Shown: positions 1 through 5,256 of the stretch, in pieces
How the letters are laid out: each line of letters begins with the position of its first letter
Position numbering within the stretch: position 1 is the first letter of the stretch
DNA from: Flavobacteriaceae bacterium
Lineage (GTDB): Bacteria; Bacteroidota; Bacteroidia; Flavobacteriales; Flavobacteriaceae
Length of the DNA stretch: 5,256 nucleotides
Assembly (NCBI GenBank): GCA_013042825.1
Contig: JABDPL010000155.1
Location: forward strand, 1-5,256
Direction of reading: 5' to 3'
Program-made: the position numbers and the translations under genes
Notes under the pieces: model-generated
Database searches by the model: none
Seen by the model: only the letters and a program-made list of their open reading frames with translations
Told to the model about the DNA's origin: nothing

Positions 1-890
1 AGCCAGGGCAATTGAATATTGCTTTCAGAGGTATAAACCATGCCATCGATATCGTATATATATGAACTCGGCAGATTTATACTCCCATTTCTGCTGTAGG
101 CCAACTTTGATAATCTCCCATTCAAAAGATCTGACAATTGGTAATAGTTCGACTTGATCTCTTTTGGCGAAATGACCCCGGCGGAATAGGTGATCTCATC
201 AAAGTGCTTTTTCCCGTTATAGCCCAGGTTCAACTTTGGTTTTTCTTCATTTAATCCATTCAATAGAACCTCTTCAAGAAGTTCTCCGTCTGAAACCATT
301 GTGATTTCTTTCCGATTGAAATCTTTTACTTGAATTTCCTCGGTAACCATTCCGAGGTATTTGACCACGAGCACGTCTCCGATCTCGGCATCAATATCAA
401 ATTCACCGTCAGGTCCGCTAACGGTTTCGGTAAAACTATTCTTTATGCTGATCTTGGCTCCCTGCACGGGAATGGATTTCACGAAAATGCTTCCGCTCAG
501 AGCCTTTTCTATGTGTTCTGAAGAGGATTTGTCGGAATTTACCGCGCTTGTAATCGCGTCTGACAATCCGGGTTTTTGTCTCAGGTAAATAGTGTTGGTA
601 TTCCGAAGGAACTTATAGAAGTCCTGAGCCGTGATATCTTGTGATTCGTACCCGAATGCCGAAACCAAGAACAGGTTATTCGTATTTACCGCAGCTTCAT
701 CATAAGTCATGCTGAAGGTTCCGTCCTCAGATGTGGTTTTCGTAACAGGAGTGTCTACAAATTCGACATTGGCAAATGGAATAGGCTCTCGCGTATCTTC
801 ATTAACAACTTTGGCTTCAATGGTTATCTGGTATTGGGCAAAAAGGCTGAAAGAACAGAATACAAACAGAATGGATACGAAAGTTTTCAT
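1..890 (-). CDS. Exported CarboxypepD_reg-like / TonB-plug-like surface protein, N-terminal part (runs off left edge)
   Basis: An uninterrupted minus-strand reading frame from ATG at 890-888 runs 296 codons to the left edge with no stop, so the C-terminus is missing. Residues 1-18 form a Sec signal peptide (MKTFVSILFV start, hydrophobic core, cut near FA-QY). Residues about 21-105 and 133-200 each resemble the carboxypeptidase regulatory-like beta-sandwich: 'EPIPFANVEF...SEDGTFSM' in the first, 'VQGAKISI...GPDGEFDIDAEIGD...YLGM' in the second. After the linker 'ELLEEVLLNG', residues about 230-290 ('SPKEIKS', 'DLLNGRLSKL', 'SYIYDIDGMVY') look like a divergent TonB plug, where 'L.GR..G' and 'P.YV.DG' are usual. 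In Bacteroidota such proteins sit in or at the outer membrane, either as TonB-dependent receptors or as related proteins of unknown role. Whether a beta-barrel follows cannot be seen. The substrate is unknown, and no SusD partner is visible. The start is chosen because it gives a clean signal peptide. Confidence 0.85.
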   Translation of the reverse strand, partial: MKTFVSILFVFCSFSLFAQYQITIEAKVVNEDTREPIPFANVEFVDTPVTKTTSEDGTFSMTYDEAAVNTNNLFLVSAFGYESQDITAQDFYKFLRNTNTIYLRQKPGLSDAITSAVNSDKSSSEHIEKALSGSIFVKSIPVQGAKISIKNSFTETVSGPDGEFDIDAEIGDVLVVKYLGMVTEEIQVKDFNRKEITMVSDGELLEEVLLNGLNEEKPKLNLGYNGKKHFDEITYSAGVISPKEIKSNYYQLSDLLNGRLSKLAYSRNGSINLPSSYIYDIDGMVYTSESNIQLPW

Positions 891-892
891 AG

Positions 893-900
893 CAAATATA
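893..900 (-). promoter_or_regulatory. Candidate Bacteroidota -7 element TATATTTG for the surface-protein gene
   Basis: Read on the minus strand, 900-893 is TATATTTG, an exact match to the Bacteroidota -7 consensus TAnnTTTG. It ends only two bases before the ATG at 890, so transcription from it would start at or next to the start codon, giving a leaderless or nearly leaderless message. No good -33 TTTG lies at the usual distance; the nearest is TTTA, 16 bp upstream. The match could be chance in an AT-rich stretch. Confidence 0.25.
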
Positions 901-930
901 TTTTTCTCTAAGCTACTAAATTATCAGGCT

Positions 931-973
931 CAGAACTGTTCAGGTTTTGTTAAAGATCAGTTTATTAACTGTT
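931..973. promoter_or_regulatory. Possible operator: repeated AACTGTT words in the divergent intergenic region
   Basis: AACTGTT (itself of the form AAC-N-GTT) occurs at 934-940 and again at 967-973, exactly 33 bp apart, about three helical turns. The first copy sits in an imperfect palindrome at 931-943 (CAGAACTGTTCAG). The second is the right arm of CAGTT-tatt-AACTG at 958-971. The placement between two divergent start codons fits a regulator site, but the words are short and no regulator gene is in view. Confidence 0.2.
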
Positions 974-983
974 TATCCGTTCG

Positions 984-1015
984 TTTGTAAAGTCGGAATA
1001 CCACCCATAATTTTT
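984..1015 (+). promoter_or_regulatory. Candidate Bacteroidota -33/-7 promoter for the oxidoreductase gene
   Basis: TTTG at 984-987 matches the -33 element. It is followed after 20 bp by TAATTTTT at 1008-1015, one mismatch from TAnnTTTG. The 20-bp spacing is within the usual range for the group's primary sigma factor. Transcription would begin near 1019-1020, leaving a short leader of about 28 bases before the ATG at 1048. No Shine-Dalgarno sequence is visible, as is normal in this phylum. Confidence 0.4.
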
Positions 1016-1047
1016 TGTAAATTGAAATCACAAATTCATCCGAATTC

Positions 1048-2472
1048 ATGAAAAGACGTCATTTCATCAAACAGGCAGCAGGCGCTACCGCCGCTTTTAG
1101 TATTGTTCCCAGTTATGTACTTGGTGGTTGTCATATTGCCCCAAGCGATACTTTATATGTTGCCTGTATAGGTGTTGGTGGCCGTGGTGGGGGAATTGTC
1201 AGAGAACTTAATGCCACTAGAAAAGTGAAGTTCGTTGCGCTTTGCGATGTTGACGACCGACGAGCCCGGGCCACTTACGAAGCACATATGAAGGCTTCGC
1301 GCTACAGGGATTTCCGGAGGATACTGGATAATCATATCGATGAGATCGACGCATTTACGGTTGGTACACCCGATCATACGCACGCTGTAATTGCCCTGCC
1401 GTTTATGCGGGCCAAAAAGCATGCTTATGTTGAAAAACCGTTGACCCACAATATTTATGAGGCTCGCTTATTGACTAAAGTGGCCGGTGAAGAAGGCCTG
1501 GTGACACAAATGGGAAACCAGGGAAGTTCTTCCGATGGGATTCGTGAGGCTCAGGAATGGATCGAGTCAGGTGCTATTGGAAAAGTCGAACGCGTGGATT
1601 GCTGGACCAATCGTCCGGTTTGGCCCCAGGGATTGCGAAACATAAGTGAGGGTGAGCCCGTTCCCGAGGGTCTTGATTGGGATCTTTGGCTAGGTCCGGC
1701 GGCTAATCGGCCATACCATTCAGCCTACCTGCCATTTAAATGGCGTGGCTGGTGGGATTTCGGCACCGGTGGTTTGGGCGATATGGGATGCCACATCATG
1801 GAAACACCCTTCAGAACCCTAAAATTAGGATATCCTTACGAAGCAGAAGCCAGTTGCACCACTGTTTGGGCCGGTGATTTTGTTGAAGCTAATTATGATA
1901 AGGCCTGCCCGCCTTCCTCTATTGTGCGGTTAAAATTCAAGACAGACGCTCATGGTGATGTCAATCTGAACTGGTATGATGGTGGTATTATGCCCGATCT
2001 TCCGGATGAATTAAAAGATGATGAAATGATAGGTGACTGGAGTGGTGGAAGTGTTTTCTATGGAACCGAAGGTATTTTGATCACGGATTGTTATTCACGG
2101 AATCCAAGGCTCTTGCCTGCGGAACGCATGAAAGATCTGAAAAAACCCAAGGCAACTCTTCCCAGGATCAAAAACGGCTTCAGCGGACATGTAAACAATT
2201 GGGTTGAAGGCTGTATAGGCGGGATCCCAACCTCCTCACCTTTCTCCTATGCGGGTCCGTTGACCGAGGCCGTTCTAATGGGAAACCTGGCCATAAAAGC
2301 TTTTCAGTATAAGGTTCTTAAAGATGGCAAAACACCTACCGATTGGGCGCCGTTCGACTACCCGGGCAGAAGAAAACTTCATTGGGATGGAGATGCTATG
2401 CGTGTGACCAACTATGAAAAGGCAAACGACTGGGTGAGCCGGGAATATCGAAGCGGTTGGGAAGTTAAATAA
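1048..2472 (+). CDS. Exported Gfo/Idh/MocA family NAD(P)-dependent oxidoreductase with twin-arginine signal
   Basis: This complete 474-aa gene encodes a predicted sugar or polyol-type dehydrogenase that uses a bound nicotinamide cofactor. Residues 1-28 carry a twin-arginine leader (KRRHFIKQ, then an Ala-rich core), so the folded, cofactor-loaded protein is probably exported to the periplasm. The Rossmann fold starts at about residue 36 with the glycine motif G42-V-G-G-R-G47 and the acidic residue D67 at the end of the second strand, which suggests NAD rather than NADP. The family EKP motif is at 129-131 and supplies the usual active-site lysine K130. The C-terminal alpha/beta domain contains GLGDMGCH (242-249), with D245 and H249 in the usual catalytic-site segment. 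The length suits the bacterial Tat-exported subfamily. The substrate cannot be told from sequence, and no sugar-utilisation neighbour (DUF1080, SusCD, sugar isomerase) is present. The gene diverges from the surface-protein gene and ends one base from the stop of the convergent enoyl-CoA hydratase gene. Cys28 after LGG may be a lipobox. Confidence 0.92.
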   Translation: MKRRHFIKQAAGATAAFSIVPSYVLGGCHIAPSDTLYVACIGVGGRGGGIVRELNATRKVKFVALCDVDDRRARATYEAHMKASRYRDFRRILDNHIDEIDAFTVGTPDHTHAVIALPFMRAKKHAYVEKPLTHNIYEARLLTKVAGEEGLVTQMGNQGSSSDGIREAQEWIESGAIGKVERVDCWTNRPVWPQGLRNISEGEPVPEGLDWDLWLGPAANRPYHSAYLPFKWRGWWDFGTGGLGDMGCHIMETPFRTLKLGYPYEAEASCTTVWAGDFVEANYDKACPPSSIVRLKFKTDAHGDVNLNWYDGGIMPDLPDELKDDEMIGDWSGGSVFYGTEGILITDCYSRNPRLLPAERMKDLKKPKATLPRIKNGFSGHVNNWVEGCIGGIPTSSPFSYAGPLTEAVLMGNLAIKAFQYKVLKDGKTPTDWAPFDYPGRRKLHWDGDAMRVTNYEKANDWVSREYRSGWEVK

Positions 2473-2473
2473 T

Positions 2474-3256
2474 TTAGTGTCCCGGGAAATTCGCTTTTCG
2501 TTTTTCCAGGAACGCCGATGTTCCTTCTGCGAAGTCATCTGTCCCAAAACATTTTCCAAATTCCTCGATTTCGACTTCAAAACCATGAATTCCCTTCTGA
2601 TGATGTGAATTAATCGCCCGAATGGCAGCGCTTATGGCTACAGGCGAATTTTTCATGATCTTCTGAGCTAATCCCTCGCAGAAGGGGATGAGTTCATCTT
2701 GTGTGGTTACATGATTCACAAGGCCGTAATCGTGAGCTTGTCCGGCATTGATCATCCCGGCAGTCATGATCATCTCCATTGCCCTTCCCTTGCCCACAAG
2801 TTGAGTTAAGCGTTGTGTACCGCCATAACCAGGGATTACCCCTAGAGAAACCTCCGGTAAACCCATTCTGGCATTATCGCTTGCTACCCTGAAATGACTA
2901 CACATGGCTAATTCTAGTCCGCCGCCCAGTGCAAATCCGTTTACAGCAGCGATCACAGGGGTCGATAAATTCTCAAGAAAATCAAACAACAGCTTCTGTC
3001 CCTCAGCTGAAAGATGCCGGCCTTCCTTTACCGAAAAATGAGCGAATTCACTTATATCAGCTCCGGCAACAAAAGCCTTTTCTCCACTTCCGGTAAGAAT
3101 TATCACCAGGGTATCGGCATCCCCATCGGCCATGTCAAGGGCGTCGTGGAGCTCATGAATGGTCTCCTTGTTCAGCGCATTTAATTTCGAGGGCCTGTTA
3201 ATCGTTATGGTTGTTATACCATTGTCGAATTCCGTAAGAATGTTATTGAATACCAT
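2474..3256 (-). CDS. Enoyl-CoA hydratase/isomerase family protein (crotonase fold)
   Basis: This complete 260-aa protein has the usual length for a single-domain enoyl-CoA hydratase. Such enzymes add water across the 2,3 double bond of trans-2-enoyl-CoA in fatty-acid or amino-acid breakdown, in the cytoplasm. 'INRPSKLNALN' (19-29) is the typical N-terminal strand and helix. A64-G-A-D67 and the A109-L-G-G-G113 region supply the oxyanion-hole backbone amides. E115 (GGGLELAM) and E135 (GLPEVSLG) are 20 residues apart, matching the two catalytic glutamates of the classical hydratase (Glu144/Glu164 in the rat mitochondrial enzyme), so a true hydratase is more likely than a thioesterase or decarboxylase relative. 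'PGYGGTQRL' (142-150) is also typical. Chain-length preference cannot be read from sequence; a Crt/short-chain type is plausible. The start lies 18 bp downstream of the histidine kinase stop, so the two are probably co-transcribed. No Shine-Dalgarno sequence is seen. Confidence 0.93.
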   Translation of the reverse strand: MVFNNILTEFDNGITTITINRPSKLNALNKETIHELHDALDMADGDADTLVIILTGSGEKAFVAGADISEFAHFSVKEGRHLSAEGQKLLFDFLENLSTPVIAAVNGFALGGGLELAMCSHFRVASDNARMGLPEVSLGVIPGYGGTQRLTQLVGKGRAMEMIMTAGMINAGQAHDYGLVNHVTTQDELIPFCEGLAQKIMKNSPVAISAAIRAINSHHQKGIHGFEVEIEEFGKCFGTDDFAEGTSAFLEKRKANFPGH

Positions 3257-3274
3257 TGTTCTGTTATTAAGTAT

Positions 3275-4726
3275 CTATGTCTTCGGAAAGCTCACCTTAA
3301 ATGTTGTGCCCTTGCCTTCCTCGGATGTAAAGGTAATGCTTCCGTTATAAGCTTCAACTATATTTTTTACAATTGGGAGCCCTAATCCCATCCCGCTGGA
3401 TTTAGTTGTGAACTTAGGTTCAAATACCTTTCTTTTATTCGCGACTGAGATACCCAGACCATTATCGGTGACCGAGATCCCTACATGATTATTCTCTTCA
3501 TATACCTTGACCTCTACTTTTGGTTTCACCTCTTTTGGAATAGCCTGAATCGCATTTTTTACCAAATTTGTGACCACACGGATGAGTTGAGTTCGATCGA
3601 ACTTAGCGATGATCTCGTCTTTGGCCTTGAAGAAAGAGATATAATCTTCAGAAAATATATCGAGGGCAAGATTGATAACTTCAACCACATTGAGCATCTC
3701 ATTCTTTTGGGCTGGCATTTTTGCAAAGTTGGAAAAAGCTGAGGCTATAGATCCCATGGTATCAATCTGTTGAATCAATGTTTTGCTGAACTCTTCAACC
3801 TTTTGATCGATTTCAGGATCCTGAGAATCGAATTTCCGCTGGAAACTCTGAACGCTCAATCGCATAGGTGTTAACGGATTCTTGATCTCATGAGCAACCT
3901 GTTTCGCCATCTCTCTCCAGGCCTGTTCACGCTCGCTTGTGGCCAGTTTCACGGCGCTTTCCTCGAGTTCGTCTATCATGCTGTTATAGGATTCCACCAG
4001 CAGGGCTACTTCCTGGCCTGCACCTTTCAATTCGATCTTTAAATTGTTTTTTTCAAGCCTGGTCTCGGCCATCTTATCACTGATGGTCTTCAGCGATCTT
4101 GTGATATATTTTGAAACGAAATATGCAAAAGCGATAGCCACCAGGAACATAAACAGATAAGTATATCCCAGGCGTTTTAGGAACTCTTTTAATTCGGTTT
4201 CATTGAACGAATCATCTTCAAAATACGGTACATTCAGTATTCCGACAGGTTTGGATTTTATATCTGTGAAAACAATGTATGAGGACCTGTAATCGGCTCC
4301 TAATTGCTCATTTTTAACCACCACGCGTTTATCAACACTTTGCCAGAGATCGGAAAGAACATCGGCCGGGATACACCTGTTTAGCGTATCCTGCTCAAAG
4401 CTGGGCCTTGAGCTTTTCAAAAGGGTGCCTTCCAGTCCATATAAGTTGAATTCAATGTTCTGTATGTTAGCGATCTCATAGATCTTATCCTTAAAGATCA
4501 ATGGCAGGTTATCGGTGGAAACCGGGTAGGTTGTTTGCCTAAGGACATAATCGATCCGAGACAGTAATTGTGATTCTTTTCTAACCAATCGCTGCTGGTG
4601 ATAATCCCGGGATTGTTCATTGTATTGGTATATGGTAACCGCTGCGATCAATACAGAAGCCACCACGACCAGCAGGATCATGTATATAAAGATGCGTGAA
4701 CGTAGTGATAAGCTGCTCCGGCTCAT
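3275..4726 (-). CDS. Membrane-bound NtrY-like sensor histidine kinase
   Basis: This complete 483-aa two-component sensor kinase is inserted in the inner membrane. TM1 is about residues 12-33, a periplasmic sensor domain of about 150 residues follows (34-186), and TM2 is about 187-205. A HAMP linker spans about 206-260, including the P-less 'SKYITRSLKTISDKM' start. The HisKA domain holds the phospho-accepting H279 in QVAHEIKNPLTPMRL, a form of H-box characteristic of NtrY-like kinases. The HATPase_c domain is complete: N box N387-L-V-K-N391, G1 box D421-N-G-L-G425, F box around F435 and G2 box G445-M-G-L-G-L450. Unlike proteobacterial NtrY, there is no PAS domain between HAMP and HisKA. The signal sensed is unknown, and no response regulator lies in the window. 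The downstream enoyl-CoA hydratase gene starts 18 bp after the stop. The sortilin-type gene is 60 bp upstream on the same strand, so read-through is possible; no clear promoter is visible in that gap. Confidence 0.93.
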   Translation of the reverse strand: MSRSSLSLRSRIFIYMILLVVVASVLIAAVTIYQYNEQSRDYHQQRLVRKESQLLSRIDYVLRQTTYPVSTDNLPLIFKDKIYEIANIQNIEFNLYGLEGTLLKSSRPSFEQDTLNRCIPADVLSDLWQSVDKRVVVKNEQLGADYRSSYIVFTDIKSKPVGILNVPYFEDDSFNETELKEFLKRLGYTYLFMFLVAIAFAYFVSKYITRSLKTISDKMAETRLEKNNLKIELKGAGQEVALLVESYNSMIDELEESAVKLATSEREQAWREMAKQVAHEIKNPLTPMRLSVQSFQRKFDSQDPEIDQKVEEFSKTLIQQIDTMGSIASAFSNFAKMPAQKNEMLNVVEVINLALDIFSEDYISFFKAKDEIIAKFDRTQLIRVVTNLVKNAIQAIPKEVKPKVEVKVYEENNHVGISVTDNGLGISVANKRKVFEPKFTTKSSGMGLGLPIVKNIVEAYNGSITFTSEEGKGTTFKVSFPKT

Positions 4727-4786
4727 GTAAATCTTTTAATTCTTAGTCTTATCAATAATCAAGCCACAGCCAGGTCTTGGAATCTT

Positions 4787-5200
4787 CTAATCTTCAATAA
4801 ACAAATAATCGAGGCTTTTGCTATTAAATTCAGTATTGAATGCCTTGATCTCATTATTCACCAGTTCATCAAAGGTATTCAGCTGCGTTTTTATTTTTGC
4901 AGTCAATTCATCCTTCACCGCTATATCCTGTGCGGTTGGCGGGAAATCGCCAAGGCTGACCAATGAATTCAAATGACCCAATTTATTAGTCAACCGAATA
5001 GGAAAATTCAAAGGATCCTGCCGGCTGCGATTTTTGGTTTGATAAAGTGCCTTTTCTACCTCCGAGAATTTCTCCTTTAGGGTTTTGGCCTTTTCAATCA
5101 GATCTTTTACGTTTTCATCACCTTTATACTGGGCTTCAAATGTACTCAACTGCTTATTGATCTTCCGGATCTTCTTAATGGACTTGTGGGCCCGATCCAT
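4787..5200 (-). CDS. C-terminal part of a sortilin/VPS10-type 'glycosyl hydrolase' protein; 5' part missing
   Basis: The readable frame gives 137 residues from ATG at 5200, but this Met is almost certainly internal. The coding signal continues upstream for nine codons (E-F-I-K-E-I-N-E-T, to 5227) before the frame breaks in the 37-bp repeat at the window edge, which adds the stops TAA-TAA at 5245-5240. From knowledge of the family, the sequence matches the conserved tail of large Bacteroidota proteins with VPS10/BNR beta-propeller repeats, often annotated as glycosyl hydrolases and usually around 1000 residues. The marks are a helical, Lys/Glu-rich segment (residues 1-55, probably coiled) and the block 'ALYQTKNRSRQDPLNFPIRL' followed by 'NKLGHLNSLV'. 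The propeller itself would lie beyond the right edge. Such proteins are usually exported, but their biochemical role is not established. No signal peptide is present in this fragment, which fits a missing N-terminus. The kinase gene begins 60 bp downstream. Confidence 0.7.
   Translation of the reverse strand: MDRAHKSIKKIRKINKQLSTFEAQYKGDENVKDLIEKAKTLKEKFSEVEKALYQTKNRSRQDPLNFPIRLTNKLGHLNSLVSLGDFPPTAQDIAVKDELTAKIKTQLNTFDELVNNEIKAFNTEFNSKSLDYLFIED
4963..4999. repeat. 37-bp direct repeat, inner copy (in frame, within coding region)
   Basis: This stretch is identical, base for base, to the last 37 bases of the window (5220-5256). Here it is read on the minus strand in the normal frame and encodes R-L-T-N-K-L-G-H-L-N-S, part of the conserved tail block of the sortilin-type protein, so this is the original copy. 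It contains a GAATTC word at 4965-4970. Confidence 0.97.
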
Positions 5201-5219
5201 TGTTTCGTTGATCTCTTTG

Positions 5220-5256
5220 ATGAATTCAAATGACCCAATTTATTAGTCAACCGAAT
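5220..5256. repeat. 37-bp direct repeat, terminal copy (disrupts frame at window edge)
   Basis: Exact copy of 4963-4999, offset by 257 bp and ending at the last base of the window. Because 257 is not a multiple of three, the copy is read two bases out of frame relative to the inner one and gives two consecutive stop codons (TAA at 5245-5243 and 5242-5240). The left boundary falls in the sequence ATGAATTC, where the expected codons for E-F-I of the host gene coincide with the start of the repeat. The match may extend past the edge. A contig-end assembly artefact is the likeliest cause; a tandem duplication is possible. Confidence 0.95.

Noticed and set aside
1153..1449. Minus-strand open frame of 98 codons inside the oxidoreductase gene; similar frames at 330-588, 709-990, 2275-2586, 3159-3350 and 3485-3742
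   Set aside because: All lie opposite or within well-supported genes, have no recognisable domains, and show low-complexity translations typical of antisense shadows.
1048..2472. Glycoside hydrolase family 109 (alpha-N-acetylgalactosaminidase) as the identity of the Gfo/Idh/MocA protein
   Set aside because: GH109 shares the fold and Tat leader, but I see no GH109-specific marks that I can name with confidence, and there is no glycan-degradation neighbour. The general family name is safer.
2473..2510. Possible bidirectional terminator at the convergent junction (GGAAA...TTTCC on the plus strand, 2484-2508 region)
   Set aside because: The stem is only about five AT-rich pairs with a long loop, it lies inside the hydratase coding region, and there is no GC-rich stem followed by a T-tract in either direction.
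3275..4726. Naming the kinase ntrY and assuming a nitrogen-control role
   Set aside because: The H-box resembles NtrY, but there is no PAS domain and no NtrX or nitrogen gene nearby, so the specific role is not supported.
4760..4779. Small hairpin between the sortilin-type gene and the kinase gene (CAAG-CC / GG-t-CTTG)
   Set aside because: The stem is six pairs with a bulge and no T-run follows on the minus strand, so it cannot be supported as an intrinsic terminator.
5220..5256. Terminal repeat as a mobile-element end, CRISPR repeat or attachment site
   Set aside because: Only two copies exist, 257 bp apart, one of them is conserved coding sequence, and there is no transposase, integrase, spacer periodicity or inverted end.

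Overview
The window looks like a piece of a Bacteroidota (probably Flavobacteriia) chromosome. Evidence: base composition is moderately AT-rich, genes lack clear Shine-Dalgarno sites, a TAnnTTTG-type promoter element is present, and the gene families are typical of the group (CarboxypepD_reg/TonB-plug-like surface protein, twin-arginine Gfo/Idh/MocA oxidoreductase, NtrY-like histidine kinase without a PAS domain, and the C-terminus of a sortilin/VPS10-type beta-propeller protein). No RNA genes, CRISPR array, insertion sequence or phage gene was seen.

Layout. Positions 1-890 (minus) hold the first 296 codons of an exported protein with two CarboxypepD_reg-like domains and the start of a plug-like segment; it runs off the left edge. 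A 157-bp divergent intergenic region (891-1047) carries candidate promoters and small palindromic words. Positions 1048-2472 (plus) encode a complete 474-aa exported Gfo/Idh/MocA oxidoreductase. It converges, with a single base between the stop codons, on a minus-strand run: sortilin-type protein C-terminus (4787-5200), then a 483-aa sensor histidine kinase (3275-4726), then a 260-aa enoyl-CoA hydratase (2474-3256). The kinase and hydratase are only 18 bp apart and are probably co-transcribed.

The clearest anomaly is at the right edge. The last 37 bases (5220-5256) are an exact direct copy of 4963-4999, which lies inside the C-terminal coding region of the sortilin-type gene. The inner copy is read in the conserved frame. 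The terminal copy is shifted by two bases and puts two consecutive stop codons in front of what should be the middle of a much longer protein. The likeliest explanation is an assembly or contig-end artefact; a real 257-bp tandem duplication that breaks the gene is the alternative. Either way, the apparent 137-aa gene there should not be taken as a complete protein.

I found no convincing undescribed system. The genes are ordinary core or accessory metabolism, envelope and signalling genes.
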